Source: Brevundimonas subvibrioides (lineage in GTDB: Bacteria; Pseudomonadota; Alphaproteobacteria; Caulobacterales; Caulobacteraceae). Taken from it: a DNA stretch of 64,000 nucleotides. The position numbers were made by a program, and so were the translations under genes. Shown piece after piece: positions 34,388-43,382 of this stretch. Every line of letters begins with the position of its first letter. Position 1 is the first letter of the stretch. The stretch spans positions 1-64,000 of the forward strand of contig NCEB01000013.1 in assembly GCA_002280475.1 (NCBI GenBank), written 5' to 3'. The notes beneath the pieces were generated by a model. It was given only the letters and a program-made list of their open reading frames with translations, made no database searches and had not been told where the DNA came from.

Positions 34388-35593
34388 TCAAACGCGCTCG
34401 ATGACTGTGGCGGTGCCCATGCCGCCGCCGATGCACAGGGTGATCAGGGCGGTCGACTTGCCCGACCGCTCCAGCTCGTCCAGCACGGTGCCGGTGATCA
34501 TGGCGCCGGTGGCCCCCAGGGGGTGACCCATGGCGATGGCGCCGCCGCAGACGTTGATCTTGTCGTGATCGATGTCCAGCGCCTGCATGAAGCGCAGCAC
34601 GACGGCGGCGAAGGCCTCGTTCAGCTCATACAGGTCGATGTCGGTCGCGTTCATGCCCAGCTTGGCCAGCAGCTTGTTGGCCACGAACTCGGGGCCTGTC
34701 AGCATGATGGACGGCTCCGACCCGATCGAGGCGGCGCCCACGATGCGGGCGCGGGGCTTCAGGCCCAGGGCCTTGCCGGCCTCCAGGCTGCCGATCAGCA
34801 CGCCCGCCGATCCGTCGACGATGCCGGAGGAGTTGCCCGGGGTGTGGACGTGGTTGACGCGCTCGACCTCGGGGTAGCGCTGGTTGATCACGCTGTCGAA
34901 GGCCATCTCGCCCATCATGGCAAAGGAGGGGTTCAGCGCACCCAGCGTCTGCATGTCCGTGTTCGGACGGATGGTCTCGTCGCGGTCCAGGATGGTCAGG
35001 CCCAGCTGGTCGCGCACCGGCACGACCGAGTTCTTGAAGCGCCCTTCGGCCCAGCTCCTCGCCGACCGCTTGTGGCTCTCGACCGAATAGGCGTCGACGT
35101 CGTCGCGCGACATGCCCCACTTGGAGGCGATCATGTCGGCCGAGACGCCCTGAGGCACGAAATAGGTCGAAAACGCGCTGGACGGATCGACCGGCCAGGC
35201 CCCGCCGTCACTGCCCATGGGCACGCGGCTCATGGCCTCGACCCCGCCGCCGACGGCGAACTCGGCCTCGCCCGACTTCACCTTGGCCGCCGCCATGTTC
35301 ACGGCCTCCAGGCCCGAGGCGCAGAAGCGGTTGATCTGGACGCCCGCGACCGTCTGCGACCAGCCGGCGTTCAGCACGGCGGTGCGGGCGATGTCGGCGC
35401 CCTGTTCGCCCACCGGCGAGACGCAGCCCAGGATGACGTCGTCGACCTTGGAGGTGTCCAGCCCGTTGCGGTCGCGCAGATTCTCCAGCACCTGGGTGGC
35501 CAGCGACAGGGCGGTGATCTCGTGCAGCGACCCGTCCTTCTTGCCCTTGCCGCGCGGCGTGCGTACCGCGTCGTAGATATAGGCTTCGGTCAT
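34388..35593 (-). CDS. fadA: Acetyl-CoA C-acyltransferase (thiolase)
   Basis: 401-residue thiolase that releases acetyl-CoA in the last beta-oxidation step. Nucleophile Cys91 in [27 protein letters not shown] with the catalytic His; [11 protein letters not shown] with the second Cys. It has the expected family length. It lies upstream of the fadJ-like gene, separated by 177 bases holding an F4 repeat. A palindromic site at 35701-35720 may regulate the pair. Confidence 0.93.
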   Translation of the reverse strand: MTEAYIYDAVRTPRGKGKKDGSLHEITALSLATQVLENLRDRNGLDTSKVDDVILGCVSPVGEQGADIARTAVLNAGWSQTVAGVQINRFCASGLEAVNMAAAKVKSGEAEFAVGGGVEAMSRVPMGSDGGAWPVDPSSAFSTYFVPQGVSADMIASKWGMSRDDVDAYSVESHKRSARSWAEGRFKNSVVPVRDQLGLTILDRDETIRPNTDMQTLGALNPSFAMMGEMAFDSVINQRYPEVERVNHVHTPGNSSGIVDGSAGVLIGSLEAGKALGLKPRARIVGAASIGSEPSIMLTGPEFVANKLLAKLGMNATDIDLYELNEAFAAVVLRFMQALDIDHDKINVCGGAIAMGHPLGATGAMITGTVLDELERSGKSTALITLCIGGGMGTATVIERV

Positions 35594-35617
35594 TTGGTGC
35601 GGCTTCCCTTTTGGGTC

Positions 35618-35668
35618 CCTACCGCTCGGCGCCCCAATCGCGTTTTGGGCGCCTCGCTGCTTGAGGGA
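35618..35668. repeat. Diverged F5-type hairpin element
   Basis: Shares ACCGCTCG and CTCGCTGCTTGAG with the other F5 copies, and has its own GGCGCC/GGCGCC arms flanking AATCGCGTT. It is in the leader of the thiolase gene. Confidence 0.55.
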
Positions 35669-35700
35669 CGGAGGACGGATGCGATGTTGGCTCTAAAGCC

Positions 35701-35720
35701 GACGTTTACGTCAACGTCAA
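35701..35720. promoter_or_regulatory. Possible operator upstream of the thiolase/fadJ genes
   Basis: GACGTTTACGTCAACGTCAA contains overlapping ACGTTTACGT/ACGTCAACGT half-sites. Such TTTACGTnnACGT-type boxes precede fatty-acid and branched-chain degradation genes in many proteobacteria (MerR or TetR regulators). The assignment here is inference. Confidence 0.4.
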
Positions 35721-35775
35721 GATAAGAGTTACCCTGACACGGAACGGCCGCGCTCGTGCGACATTGATCCCGATC

Positions 35776-36360
35776 ATGATACGCCCCCTGTCCGCCCTCG
35801 TCGCCGCCTGTCTGACCGCCGCCTGCGCCCCCGCCGATCCGGGCGGTCCACGCTGGATCGAGCCCGCGTCTCCCGACGCCCGGGTGGCCATCCCCACCCC
35901 GCCGCCGCGCGACGGCCGGCCCTCAGATCAGAACGAGGCGCGGGTTCTTGCGGCCCACAACGCCGAACGGTCCGAGCAGGGCGTCGCGCCCTTGGTCTGG
36001 AGCGAGGACCTGGAAGCCGAGGCGCGCGGCTGGGCCCGCGAACTGATCGCCACGGGCCGCTTCGCCCACGACCCGCGCCCGCACGGTCACGGCGAGAACC
36101 TGTGGACCGGTTGGGGCGGCCGCGTCTTCACGCCCGAGGAGATGGTCGAGGACTGGATCGCGGAGCGGGCGGACTATCGCCCCGGCGTCTTCCCGAACGT
36201 CAGCCGCACCGGCGACTGGACGGCGGTCGGCCACTACACCCAGCTGATCTGGTCGGGCACGACGCATGTCGGCTGCGCGATCGAGACGCGCGACGACCAG
36301 CAGCTGCTCGCCTGCCGCTACTCGCCCCCTGGAAACATCGACGGCCGGCGTCCGCTCTGA
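35776..36360 (+). CDS. CAP-domain (SCP/PR1) lipoprotein
   Basis: 194 residues. A lipoprotein-type signal with Cys at about 16 (ACLTAACAP), a short Pro-rich linker, then a CAP domain: LAAHNAERSEQGVAPLVW, FAHDPRPHGHGENLWTGWG, GHYTQLIWSGTTHVGC and LLACRYSPPGN. The family is extracellular, with varied or unknown activity. The protein seems complete. I chose ATG 35776; an in-frame TTG at 35764 would add four residues. Confidence 0.9.
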   Translation: MIRPLSALVAACLTAACAPADPGGPRWIEPASPDARVAIPTPPPRDGRPSDQNEARVLAAHNAERSEQGVAPLVWSEDLEAEARGWARELIATGRFAHDPRPHGHGENLWTGWGGRVFTPEEMVEDWIAERADYRPGVFPNVSRTGDWTAVGHYTQLIWSGTTHVGCAIETRDDQQLLACRYSPPGNIDGRRPL

Positions 36361-36371
36361 CGCCGGCCGTC
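36340..36371. terminator. Hairpin terminator at the CAP gene stop
   Basis: An 11-base perfect stem GACGGCCGGCG/CGCCGGCCGTC that spans the CAP-gene TGA. There is no T-run. It lies between convergent genes. Confidence 0.6.
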
Positions 36372-36393
36372 TGGTCGCCAGCGGGCCTCTCGA

Positions 36394-36894
36394 TCAGGCC
36401 GCCTGCTGCATCGCCTCGGCGTTGACGGCCGCGTCGGCGATCGCCGTCAGGTCGGTGTCGGTCTGGCTCTCTTCCTGCAGGGTCTCATCCAGCAAGGCGG
36501 CGGCGTCCTTCATGCCGAGCACCAGGGCCCAGCGCTTCAGCGTGCCGTAGCGGGTGATCTCATAGTGTTCGACCGCCTGGGCCGCCGCCAGCAGGCCGGC
36601 ATCCAGCGCCGCCGTGCCCTTGTACTCCTCGGCGATCTCGTCGCCCTCGGCCAGGATGCCTTCGATGGCGTCGCAGGTCTTGCCGCGCGCCGGCTTGCCG
36701 ATGATGTCGAACACCTGCTGCAGCCGCTCGATCTGACCTTCCGTCTGGCCGATGTGCTTTTCGAAGGCGGCCTTGAGTTCCGGCGACTGCGCCGCGCGAA
36801 CCATCTTCGGCAGCGACTTCAGGATCTTGCGCTCGGCGTAATAGATGTCCTTGAGCGTGTCGTGGAACAGGGTGTCTAGGGTCTTGTCGGCCAT
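36394..36894 (-). CDS. DUF892 (YciE/YciF) ferritin-like protein
   Basis: 166 residues, all helical. It has the DUF892 start TLDTLFHDTLKDIYYAERKILKSLPKM, then KAAFEKHIGQTEGQIERLQQVF and AAAQAVEHYEITRYGTLKRWA, with Glu/His residues spaced as in the ferritin-like four-helix bundle. Members are often induced by stress. GAAGGAG precedes ATG 36894. The gene stands alone. Confidence 0.92.
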   Translation of the reverse strand: MADKTLDTLFHDTLKDIYYAERKILKSLPKMVRAAQSPELKAAFEKHIGQTEGQIERLQQVFDIIGKPARGKTCDAIEGILAEGDEIAEEYKGTAALDAGLLAAAQAVEHYEITRYGTLKRWALVLGMKDAAALLDETLQEESQTDTDLTAIADAAVNAEAMQQAA

Positions 36895-37003
36895 GGGTCG
36901 GCTCCTTCCAGCGGGGGTGAGCCGGTGGAACGAAGGCGGTCCTCGCCGGTTCCGACGGCGAAGCTTAGATTTTACAGTAGGTTACAGCCGCGCTTGCTCG
37001 CGC

Positions 37004-38005
37004 TCAGGCCGCCTTGGCCCAGGCGGCCGAGGCCTCGGCCAGGATCTCCAGCGACCGCACCCGCGCGCCGTGGTCCCAGATCTGGCTGGTGATCATCAGT
37101 TCGTCGGCCCCGGTGCGCTCCACGAACGCCCGCACCTGGTCACGCACGGTCGCCGGCCCGCCGACGGCCGAGCATGACAGGGCCTGATCGATCATGGCCC
37201 GCGCGGCCGGATCGAGCCGCTCGGCATAGCCCTCGACCGGCGCAGGCAGCTTGCCGGGCCGCCCGGTCCTCAGATTGACGAAGGCCTGCTGGACCGAGGT
37301 GAACAACAGCCGCGCCTCATCGTCCGTCTCGGCGGCGAAGACGTTGAAGCCCAGCATGACATGGGGCCGGTCCAGCCGCGCCGAGGGTCGGAAGGTCTCG
37401 CGATAGAGGCGGATCGCCGCCATCATGTCGCCGGGCGCGAAATGGCTGGCGAAGGCGAAAGCCAGGCCCAGATGCGCCGCCAGCTGGGCGCCAAAGGTCG
37501 AGGACCCCAGGATCCAGATCGGCACGTCCTGCCCCCCGCCGGGGTTGGCGCGCAGCCGCTGGTCCTCGGCCGCCGGCTCGAACCAGTGCATCAGCTCCAT
37601 CACGTCCTGGGGAAAGCTGTCGGCGTCGCCCGCCCGATCGCGCCTCAGCGCCCGCGCGGTGGCCATGTCCGACCCCGGCGCCCGGCCCAGCCCCAGGTCG
37701 ATCCGACCGGGATACAGCGCCGCCAGCGTGCCGAACTGCTCGGCGATCACCAGCGGCGCATGGTTGGGCAGCATGATCCCGCCGGCCCCGACCCGGATCG
37801 TCTTCGTCGCCGCCGCCACCGCCCCGATCACCACCGACGTCGCCGCCGAGGCGATCCCCGCCATGTTGTGATGCTCCGCCAACCAGTACCGCCGATAGCC
37901 CAGCCGCTCGGCGTGGCGGGCGAGGTCTATGGTGTTGGCGAGGGAACGGGAGACGTCGGAGCCCTCGGGCACCGGGGCGAGGTCGAGGATGGAGAGGGCG
38001 GTCAT
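37004..38005 (-). CDS. LLM-class flavin-dependent oxidoreductase
   Basis: 333-residue luciferase-like TIM-barrel monooxygenase using reduced flavin. The segments [57 protein letters not shown] and [13 protein letters not shown] mark the YhbW/MsnO8-like subgroup. The substrate is unknown. ATG 38005 gives the standard N-terminus; TTG 38014 would add three residues. The gene marks the edge of the accessory patch that follows. Confidence 0.92.
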   Translation of the reverse strand: MTALSILDLAPVPEGSDVSRSLANTIDLARHAERLGYRRYWLAEHHNMAGIASAATSVVIGAVAAATKTIRVGAGGIMLPNHAPLVIAEQFGTLAALYPGRIDLGLGRAPGSDMATARALRRDRAGDADSFPQDVMELMHWFEPAAEDQRLRANPGGGQDVPIWILGSSTFGAQLAAHLGLAFAFASHFAPGDMMAAIRLYRETFRPSARLDRPHVMLGFNVFAAETDDEARLLFTSVQQAFVNLRTGRPGKLPAPVEGYAERLDPAARAMIDQALSCSAVGGPATVRDQVRAFVERTGADELMITSQIWDHGARVRSLEILAEASAAWAKAA

Positions 38006-38121
38006 GTCACCCAAATGGGCGCGGGGCGGAGGGCAGATAAGGAGCGACCCGCCCTCTCCCTCCGCTCAAATGCATACGCCTCGAAGGGCCGCTAGGGGGA
38101 GCGGACACTCGGCAGCCTCGG

Positions 38122-38401
38122 TCAGGACCGGTCAACCCGACCTTTTCCCGTGTTCGCCCATTTTCTGAACAGGGGCAAAAGCTCCAGATACACATCGATG
38201 AAACGATCATCGCCGCCATGGCGGGAGGCCCGTGCTGCGAAAAAGAGTTCGTTTCGGATGTCGCGAAGCGCGGCGCGCTTCTTAAGCTGCGCTGATGCCG
38301 CCGACGCCTCGAAGGAACCCAGTTCCTCGTATCCATTGAAGGAAAGCGCAAAGCTCCAGATGGCTTCTGGATCACCCTCGTCTGGGAGTTAATAGGTCCA
38401 T
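38122..38401 (-). pseudogene. Possible frameshifted small gene
   Basis: A minus-strand frame from 38388 to TGA 38122 reads as a convincing protein (FALSFNGYEELGSFEASA, RDIRNELFFAARASRHGGDD, VYLELLPLFRKW), but a TAA at 38389-38391 sits in that frame and no ATG follows. An ATG at 38401 lies in another frame, so a one-base shift just after it would join the two. Codon use is less GC-biased than in neighbours, matching the HNH gene next to it. The family is not recognised. Confidence 0.5.
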
Positions 38402-38434
38402 CTCAATCACCCGTCTGCTGCGGGAAGCGCCGCC

Positions 38435-39103
38435 ATGAAACAGCTAGACAAAGATTTCCTCGCTCCGCGACGATGCCTCCGCGAACCCGTCCCCGAAATC
38501 TTTGAAGCCGCAGGCTATCTCAGCCTAGCCGTTGAGGCTCACTTGAGCGGAAACCGCAGCGGTGCAGCACACATGATTGGTCGAGCAAATCAACCGGCCA
38601 TAAGGGATTGGGTAGCGCCGCTCCTTGGCTCGGTCGCAACCTACCCTGATCGAGCAGATTATGTCCGGTACCGCCCAGTCCCTGCCGCCCCCCCGGTTCT
38701 CAGCAAATCCGTGAGGGTCGCCGTCAGGATGCCAAACGCTGAGCAGCAGGCGGAGTTGATACGGCAGCAGGGACGACACTGTGGGTTCTGTCACATCCCC
38801 CTCATCAGTGCGGATGTCCGGAAGGCGCTGGTGCGAGCGTATCCAGGAGTAGCAACGTGGGGTGCGAAGAACGCGGATTGTCACTCTGCCTTGCTGTGTA
38901 TGTGGCTGCAGTTCGATCACTTACTCCCGCACAGTCGAGGCGGCGGCAACGACCTCTCGAACATCCAAATTACATGCTCAGGCTGCAACTATGGGCGGAT
39001 GGCGCTCACGCTCGAAGAGGTCGGGCTTTTGAACCCGCGTCTCCACCCTCGGCGGGGTTCAGATTGGGATGGGCTAGAGCGGTTTCTGTCTGCCGCTGCC
39101 TAA
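38435..39103 (+). CDS. HNH endonuclease-domain protein
   Basis: 222 residues. The C-terminal half is an HNH nuclease with zinc-binding Cys pairs: CGFCHIPL (about 109-116), then QFDHLLPHSRGGGNDLSNIQITCSGCNYGR (His, Asn and second Cys pair). The N-terminal about 95 residues are of unknown type (VAPLLGSVATYPDRADYVRY). Its base composition and codon use stand out from neighbours, and it lies beside a broken gene and a duplicated thrS end, which suggests acquisition. Defence or mobile-element function is a guess from the domain. Confidence 0.8.
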   Translation: MKQLDKDFLAPRRCLREPVPEIFEAAGYLSLAVEAHLSGNRSGAAHMIGRANQPAIRDWVAPLLGSVATYPDRADYVRYRPVPAAPPVLSKSVRVAVRMPNAEQQAELIRQQGRHCGFCHIPLISADVRKALVRAYPGVATWGAKNADCHSALLCMWLQFDHLLPHSRGGGNDLSNIQITCSGCNYGRMALTLEEVGLLNPRLHPRRGSDWDGLERFLSAAA

Positions 39104-39143
39104 ACCACCCCTTGCCCTCGTACTGGAGTGTCGCAGCCCCGCT

Positions 39144-39356
39144 TCAGATCCGGCGCATCGCCTCCTCGGTGAACAGCCGCACGGCCTCGTCCAGGCTGAC
39201 CACCGTCTGCTCCTGAGACCCCAGCCGCCGGATCGCCACCTCGCCCTTCTCGGCCTCGGACCTGCCGACCACGGCGATGACCGGGACCTTGCTGACCGAG
39301 TGTTCGCGCACCTTGTCCCCGACCTTCTCGATCCTCAGGTCACGCTCGACCCGCAG
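39144..39356 (-). pseudogene. Duplicated 3' end of thrS (remnant)
   Basis: About 213 bases closely similar to the thrS 3' end at about 39923-40141. The frame stays open to its own TGA (39144-39146), encoding about 70 residues such as [20 protein letters not shown], against [10 protein letters not shown] in the intact gene. It differs at scattered positions and in its last residues (TEEAMRRI). It has no start and no catalytic domain, so it is not a gene in itself. Confidence 0.85.
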
Positions 39357-39378
39357 ATGGGGACGATCTCAACGCCCG

Positions 39379-39627
39379 CTATGCAGCCCGGGATTCCACA
39401 GGCACGGCCGCCAGGCGAAGCCCCAGCGCATGGACGGCCCGGTTCAAGCGGCCCGCGAAGTCCAGGGATGGGTCCTCCGGCAGGTTTTTCGCCCGTTCGA
39501 TCGTCGCCACGGCACGGGCGGTGACTTTCGGATCATCGATCGCGAGCATTTCCTCCAGATAGCCTGCGATATCCTCGTCGTCCTTGAAGAAATCCACGAC
39601 GTCGAAGGGATAGGTCTTGGTCGCCAT
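39379..39627 (-). CDS. Antitoxin of a HigB/HigA-like pair
   Basis: 82-residue protein from ATG 39627, overlapping the toxin stop (TGATG); GTG 39630 is an alternative start. DVVDFFKDDEDIAGYLEEML matches the start of the addiction-module antidote (HigA-type) family, followed by TARAVATIERAKN. It would bind and neutralise the toxin and repress the promoter. The C-terminal 20 residues are not family-like (LRLAAVPVESRAA), so the helix-turn-helix end may be shortened. Confidence 0.75.
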   Translation of the reverse strand: MATKTYPFDVVDFFKDDEDIAGYLEEMLAIDDPKVTARAVATIERAKNLPEDPSLDFAGRLNRAVHALGLRLAAVPVESRAA

Positions 39628-39926
39628 CACAGGTCCAGGTCCCGCGCCAATCGCTTGGCCTTTGCAATGTCTCGATCCTGGCTGCTTTTGTCGCCGCCAA
39701 GCAGAATGACGACGATCATGTCACCGCGTCTGGCGAAGTATAGGCGATAACCCGGCCCGGCGTGAATCCTCAGTTCTCCGACGCCCTCGCCGACCGGCCT
39801 CCAATCGCCGAAGTGTCCGTCCGCGAGGAGATCCAGGCGAGAGAACACGCGACGTCTCGCGACCCTGTCGCGCAGTCCGTCGATCCAGTCGCGCGCCTGG
39901 TCGGTGTAACGGATGTCCAGCGTCAT
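39627..39926 (-). CDS. RelE/HigB-superfamily toxin
   Basis: 99 residues. It has the addiction-module killer (TIGR02683-like) pattern: [45 protein letters not shown], then [23 protein letters not shown]. Members cleave mRNA on the ribosome. The ATG at 39926 is part of the thrS stop (ATGA), so the pair is read as the tail of the thrS transcript, a toxin-first order. Confidence 0.85.
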   Translation of the reverse strand: MTLDIRYTDQARDWIDGLRDRVARRRVFSRLDLLADGHFGDWRPVGEGVGELRIHAGPGYRLYFARRGDMIVVILLGGDKSSQDRDIAKAKRLARDLDL

Positions 39927-41842
39927 CTGAGGTCCGGGGGCGTCGCCTCCTCGGTCAGAATCCGCACCGCCTCGTCCAGGCTCACCACCGTCTGCTCCTG
40001 CGAGCCCAGCCGCCGGATCGCCACCTCGCCCTTCTCGGCCTCGGAGCGGCCGACGACGGCGATGACCGGGACCTTGCCGACCGAGTGTTCGCGCACCTTG
40101 TAGCCGACCTTCTCGTTCCTCAGGTCGGTTTCGACCCGCAGGCCCGCGGCCTTGAACCGGGCGGCGACCTGATGGGCATAGTCGTCGGCGTCCGAGGTGA
40201 TGGTCGCCACCACGGCCTGGACAGGTGCCAGCCACAGGGGGAAGGCCCCAGCGTAGTTCTCGATCATGATGCCGATGAACCGCTCGAAACTGCCCAGGAT
40301 GGCCCGGTGCAGCATGACCGGCCGGTGCTTGGCCCCGTCCTCGCCGACGTATTCCGCGCCCAGCCGCTCGGGCAGGACATAGTCCAGCTGGATGGTGCCG
40401 CAGGTCCATTCGCGGCCGATGGCGTCCTTGACCACGAAATCCAGTTTGGGCGCATAGAAGGCGCCGTCGCCCTCGGTGACGACCGGCTCGGTCCCGGCGG
40501 CGCGCGCCGCCTCCGCCATCAGGGCCTCGGCCTTGTCCCAGAATTCGTCCGAGCCCGCGCGCGTCTCGGGCCGGGTGCCCAGGCTGATGTAGGCCGTCTC
40601 CATGCCCAGGTCCGCGTGGACCGACCGGGCGAGCGCGATGAAGTTCGACGTCTCCTCGACGATCTGGTCCTCGCGGCAGAAGATGTGGGCGTCGTCCTGG
40701 GTGAAGCCGCGCACCCGCATCAGGCCGTGCAGCGAGCCGGACGGCTCATAGCGGTGGCAGGCCCCGAACTCGGCCATCCGCAGCGGCAGTTCGCGATAGG
40801 ATCTCTGGCCGATGCCGAAGATCTGGACGTGGCCGGGGCAGTTCATGGGCTTGAGCGACAGCGTCTCGCCCTCCACCGTCTCGCAGACGAACATGTTGGG
40901 CCGGTACTTCTCCCAGTGGCCCGAGGCCTCCCAGAACTTGCGGTCCAGCACCTGGGGCGTCTTGACCTCGACGTAGCCGGCGGCGTCCAGGCGGCGGCGC
41001 ATATAGGCCTCGATCACCTGCCACAGCACCCAGCCCTTGGGGTGCCAGAAGACCATGCCCCGGCCCTCTTCCTGCATGTGGAAGAGCTCCATCTGGCGGC
41101 CCAGCTTGCGGTGATCCCGCTTCTCGGCCTCCTCCAGCCGCTTCAGATAGGCGTCCAGGTCCTCCCTGGTCGCCCAGGCGGTGCCGTAGATGCGCTGAAG
41201 TTGCTCGCGATTGCTGTCGCCGCGCCAATAGGCGCCGGCCAGCTTGGTCAGCTTGAAGGCCTTGCCGACATGGCGGGTGGAGGGGAAATGCGGCCCCCGG
41301 CACAGGTCGATCCATTCCCCTTGTCTGTACAGGGTGATGGTCTCGGTCTCGGGCAGGTCGCGGATCAGCTCGGCCTTGAAGCTCTCGCCCCGCGCCTCGA
41401 AGAACAGGATGGCCTCGTCACGGTCCCAGACCTCGCGCTCGAATCTGGCGTCCCGGTCGATGATCTTCGCCATCTCTTTTTCGATGGCGGCGAAGTCGTC
41501 GGTCGAGAAGGGCGTCTCGCGGGCGAAGTCGTAATAGAAGCCGTCCTCGATGGCCGGGCCGATCGTGACCTGGGTGCCGGGGAACAGGCTCTGCACCGCC
41601 TCGGCCAGCACATGGGCCGCGTCGTGGCGGATGGTGTACAGCGCCTCGGGGTCGTCGCGCATGATCAGGCGGAACGATCCGCCCGTCTCCAGCACCCGGT
41701 TCAGGTCCCGCTGCTCGCCGTTCAACTCGGCCAGCACGGCCTTCTTGGCCAGGGAAGGCGAGATGGCGTGGGCCACGTCGCGCGCGGTCGAACCGGCCGG
41801 ATAGTCTCGTGTGGCACCGTCGGGAAAGGTCAGCTGGATCAT
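39923..41842 (-). CDS. thrS: Threonyl-tRNA synthetase
   Basis: 639-residue class II synthetase: TGS domain (1-60), editing domain (about 70-220, [13 protein letters not shown] and the Cys/His site), catalytic core (about 240-530, with motif 2 [31 protein letters not shown]), and the anticodon-binding domain (about 540-639). It charges tRNA-Thr and is essential. ATG 41842 matches the usual MIQLTFPDG start. Its 3' end (residues about 567-639) is duplicated at 39144-39356, on the far side of the toxin-antitoxin pair. Confidence 0.97.
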   Translation of the reverse strand: MIQLTFPDGATRDYPAGSTARDVAHAISPSLAKKAVLAELNGEQRDLNRVLETGGSFRLIMRDDPEALYTIRHDAAHVLAEAVQSLFPGTQVTIGPAIEDGFYYDFARETPFSTDDFAAIEKEMAKIIDRDARFEREVWDRDEAILFFEARGESFKAELIRDLPETETITLYRQGEWIDLCRGPHFPSTRHVGKAFKLTKLAGAYWRGDSNREQLQRIYGTAWATREDLDAYLKRLEEAEKRDHRKLGRQMELFHMQEEGRGMVFWHPKGWVLWQVIEAYMRRRLDAAGYVEVKTPQVLDRKFWEASGHWEKYRPNMFVCETVEGETLSLKPMNCPGHVQIFGIGQRSYRELPLRMAEFGACHRYEPSGSLHGLMRVRGFTQDDAHIFCREDQIVEETSNFIALARSVHADLGMETAYISLGTRPETRAGSDEFWDKAEALMAEAARAAGTEPVVTEGDGAFYAPKLDFVVKDAIGREWTCGTIQLDYVLPERLGAEYVGEDGAKHRPVMLHRAILGSFERFIGIMIENYAGAFPLWLAPVQAVVATITSDADDYAHQVAARFKAAGLRVETDLRNEKVGYKVREHSVGKVPVIAVVGRSEAEKGEVAIRRLGSQEQTVVSLDEAVRILTEEATPPDLR

Positions 41843-42087
41843 GGGGTCTCGGTCTCGACTGGCGGGACCGGGTCGTATCCCGAACCGCCGAAGGGGTGGC
41901 ATCTACACAGTCGCCGCACGGTCAGCCAGCCGCCCTTGCGAAGGCCGTGCTGGATCAGGGCGTCGCGGCCATAGTCCGAACAGGTCGGCAGGAACCGGCA
42001 CGACTGTCCGAAGACGGGGCTCAGCGTCAGCTTGTAGCCCCGATGGGCCGCGCGGACGCCGCGTTCATAGAGGGAGCCTGAACTCAT
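41839..42087 (-). CDS. yidD: Membrane protein insertion efficiency factor YidD
   Basis: 82 residues with the YidD motif [28 protein letters not shown] and three conserved Cys ([27 protein letters not shown]). It helps insert membrane proteins with YidC. ATG 42087 gives the normal length; ORFs extending upstream read into an F2 repeat and are not native. The stop overlaps the thrS start (ATGA). Confidence 0.93.
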   Translation of the reverse strand: MSSGSLYERGVRAAHRGYKLTLSPVFGQSCRFLPTCSDYGRDALIQHGLRKGGWLTVRRLCRCHPFGGSGYDPVPPVETETP

Positions 42088-42094
42088 GATCTTG

Positions 42095-42219
42095 CCGCTC
42101 ATCCCGGCGAAAGCCGGGACCCAGTTCTTTGGGCGATGATTGTGCGGGTAGCCCACGCTCGCGATCCGGCGCAATGCCTCACGAAAGCACTGGGTCCCGG
42201 CTTTCGCCGGGATGAGCGG
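42095..42219. repeat. 125-bp inverted REP doublet (family F2, copy 2)
   Basis: CCGCTCATCCCGGCGAAAGC at the left and its complement at the right, with CCCGGC/GCCGGG hairpins. It sits between yidD and the IscU-like gene, and the yidD ribosome-binding region abuts it. Confidence 0.9.
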
Positions 42220-42229
42220 AGAAGAGAGT

Positions 42230-42685
42230 TCAAGCCGCGCCGGCGAGTCTGGTTCGGGCGGCCTGCGCGGCCTGCACCGCTTCCAGCGTCGCCTCCACCG
42301 CGACCATCGTCGAGGCATGCCGCGCCGGATAGTCCGCGACCTGCTTCAGCACCCGCAGCCCCTCGAACCGGCCGGACGGGCCCTCGCCGCCGAACTTCAG
42401 CATGGCCGCCATGGCGTCGCGCGCCTCGGTCAGGTCCTGGACCGTCGCGCCGATCACGCTCTCGCCCAGCACACCGGCGGCGGCCTGACCGAGCGCGCAG
42501 GCCTTCACGTCCTGGGCGAAGTCGGCGATCCTGCCCTGATCGTCCAGCACGACATCCACGGTCGCCCGCGACCCGCACAGTTTCGCCACCCGCTCGCCGG
42601 TGCCCTCGGGCGAGGCCAGCCGTCCCGCATGGGGCAGGTTGGCCGCCAGCGTCAGGATCCGTGCGCTGTAGAGGTCGTCGATCAT
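42230..42685 (-). CDS. IscU-like Fe-S cluster assembly scaffold
   Basis: 151 residues. NifU N-terminal domain type: [24 protein letters not shown] with the first Cys (about 37), [13 protein letters not shown] with the second (about 63). The third Cys of typical IscU is absent: the site reads YPARHASTM, as in some alphaproteobacterial members, with His as a possible ligand. It is a neighbour of yidD and thrS, an arrangement I recall from Caulobacter. Confidence 0.85.
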   Translation of the reverse strand: MIDDLYSARILTLAANLPHAGRLASPEGTGERVAKLCGSRATVDVVLDDQGRIADFAQDVKACALGQAAAGVLGESVIGATVQDLTEARDAMAAMLKFGGEGPSGRFEGLRVLKQVADYPARHASTMVAVEATLEAVQAAQAARTRLAGAA

Positions 42686-42829
42686 GGCCCCGATATAGGC
42701 TCCTGGACCGGTCCGGAAAAGCGGTGCCGATCACGCGGATTTCAGCAGGGGTGATTTGGCAGCGGGTCCCTGGCTGACTAGCGTCCGCGCTTCCCCGACG
42801 CCTGTGTGTTGAAACGACAAGGAATTCCC

Positions 42830-43381
42830 ATGCGCCTCACCCTGATCGCCGCCGTCTCCGCCGCCGCCGTCCTGGCCGCCGCGCCCGCCTTCGCCGCGAT
42901 CCAGACGACCTACACCGACGCCCAGCTGGAAGCCTTCGCCTCGGCCATGGTCGATGTCCGCGCCGCCGCCCCGACCGACGGATCGGCTCCGAACGCCGAA
43001 CAGCAGGCCGCCATGGCCAGCGCCGTCGAGGCCTCCGGCCTGACGCCTGACGAGTTCAATGCCCTGGCGACCACGGTCTCGACCGACACCGTGCTTCAGG
43101 CCCGCCTGGCGCTGCTGGACGCTCCGGAGCCGGTGCCCGGTTCAGTCGCGGCCGGGGTGACCGACGCCGAGGTCGAACAATTCTCGTCCGCCATGGTCAA
43201 TGTCCGCGCCGCCGCTCCGGCCGACGGCTCGACGCCCACGACCGAACAGGCCGCCGCCATGGCCGCCGCCGTCTCGGCCTCGGGTCTTTCGACCGACCGG
43301 TTCAACGAGATCGCCACCGCCGTGTCCCAGGACGCTCACCTGCGCGCCCGGGTGCGGCTGGCGGACGCCCAGCGCGGCTGA
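42830..43381 (+). CDS. Exported DUF4168-like two-repeat protein
   Basis: 183 residues with a signal peptide (1-22, ending PAFAA). It has two copies of a helical module at about 29-95 and 113-178 (TDAQLEAFASAMVDVRAAAP ... NALATTVSTDTVLQARLAL; TDAEVEQFSSAMVNVRAAAP ... NEIATAVSQDAHLRARVRL), each resembling DUF4168. Function unknown. AAGGA precedes ATG 42830. It is convergent with the TPR gene. Confidence 0.8.
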   Translation: MRLTLIAAVSAAAVLAAAPAFAAIQTTYTDAQLEAFASAMVDVRAAAPTDGSAPNAEQQAAMASAVEASGLTPDEFNALATTVSTDTVLQARLALLDAPEPVPGSVAAGVTDAEVEQFSSAMVNVRAAAPADGSTPTTEQAAAMAAAVSASGLSTDRFNEIATAVSQDAHLRARVRLADAQRG

Positions 43382-43382
43382 T

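Noticed and set aside
38435-39926. A prophage
   Set aside because: Only an HNH nuclease and a toxin-antitoxin pair are found. There is no integrase, capsid, tail or lysis gene nearby.
41839-42318. YidD with a 77-residue N-terminal extension
   Set aside because: The extension is translated F2 repeat DNA. The internal ATG 42087 gives the family length.
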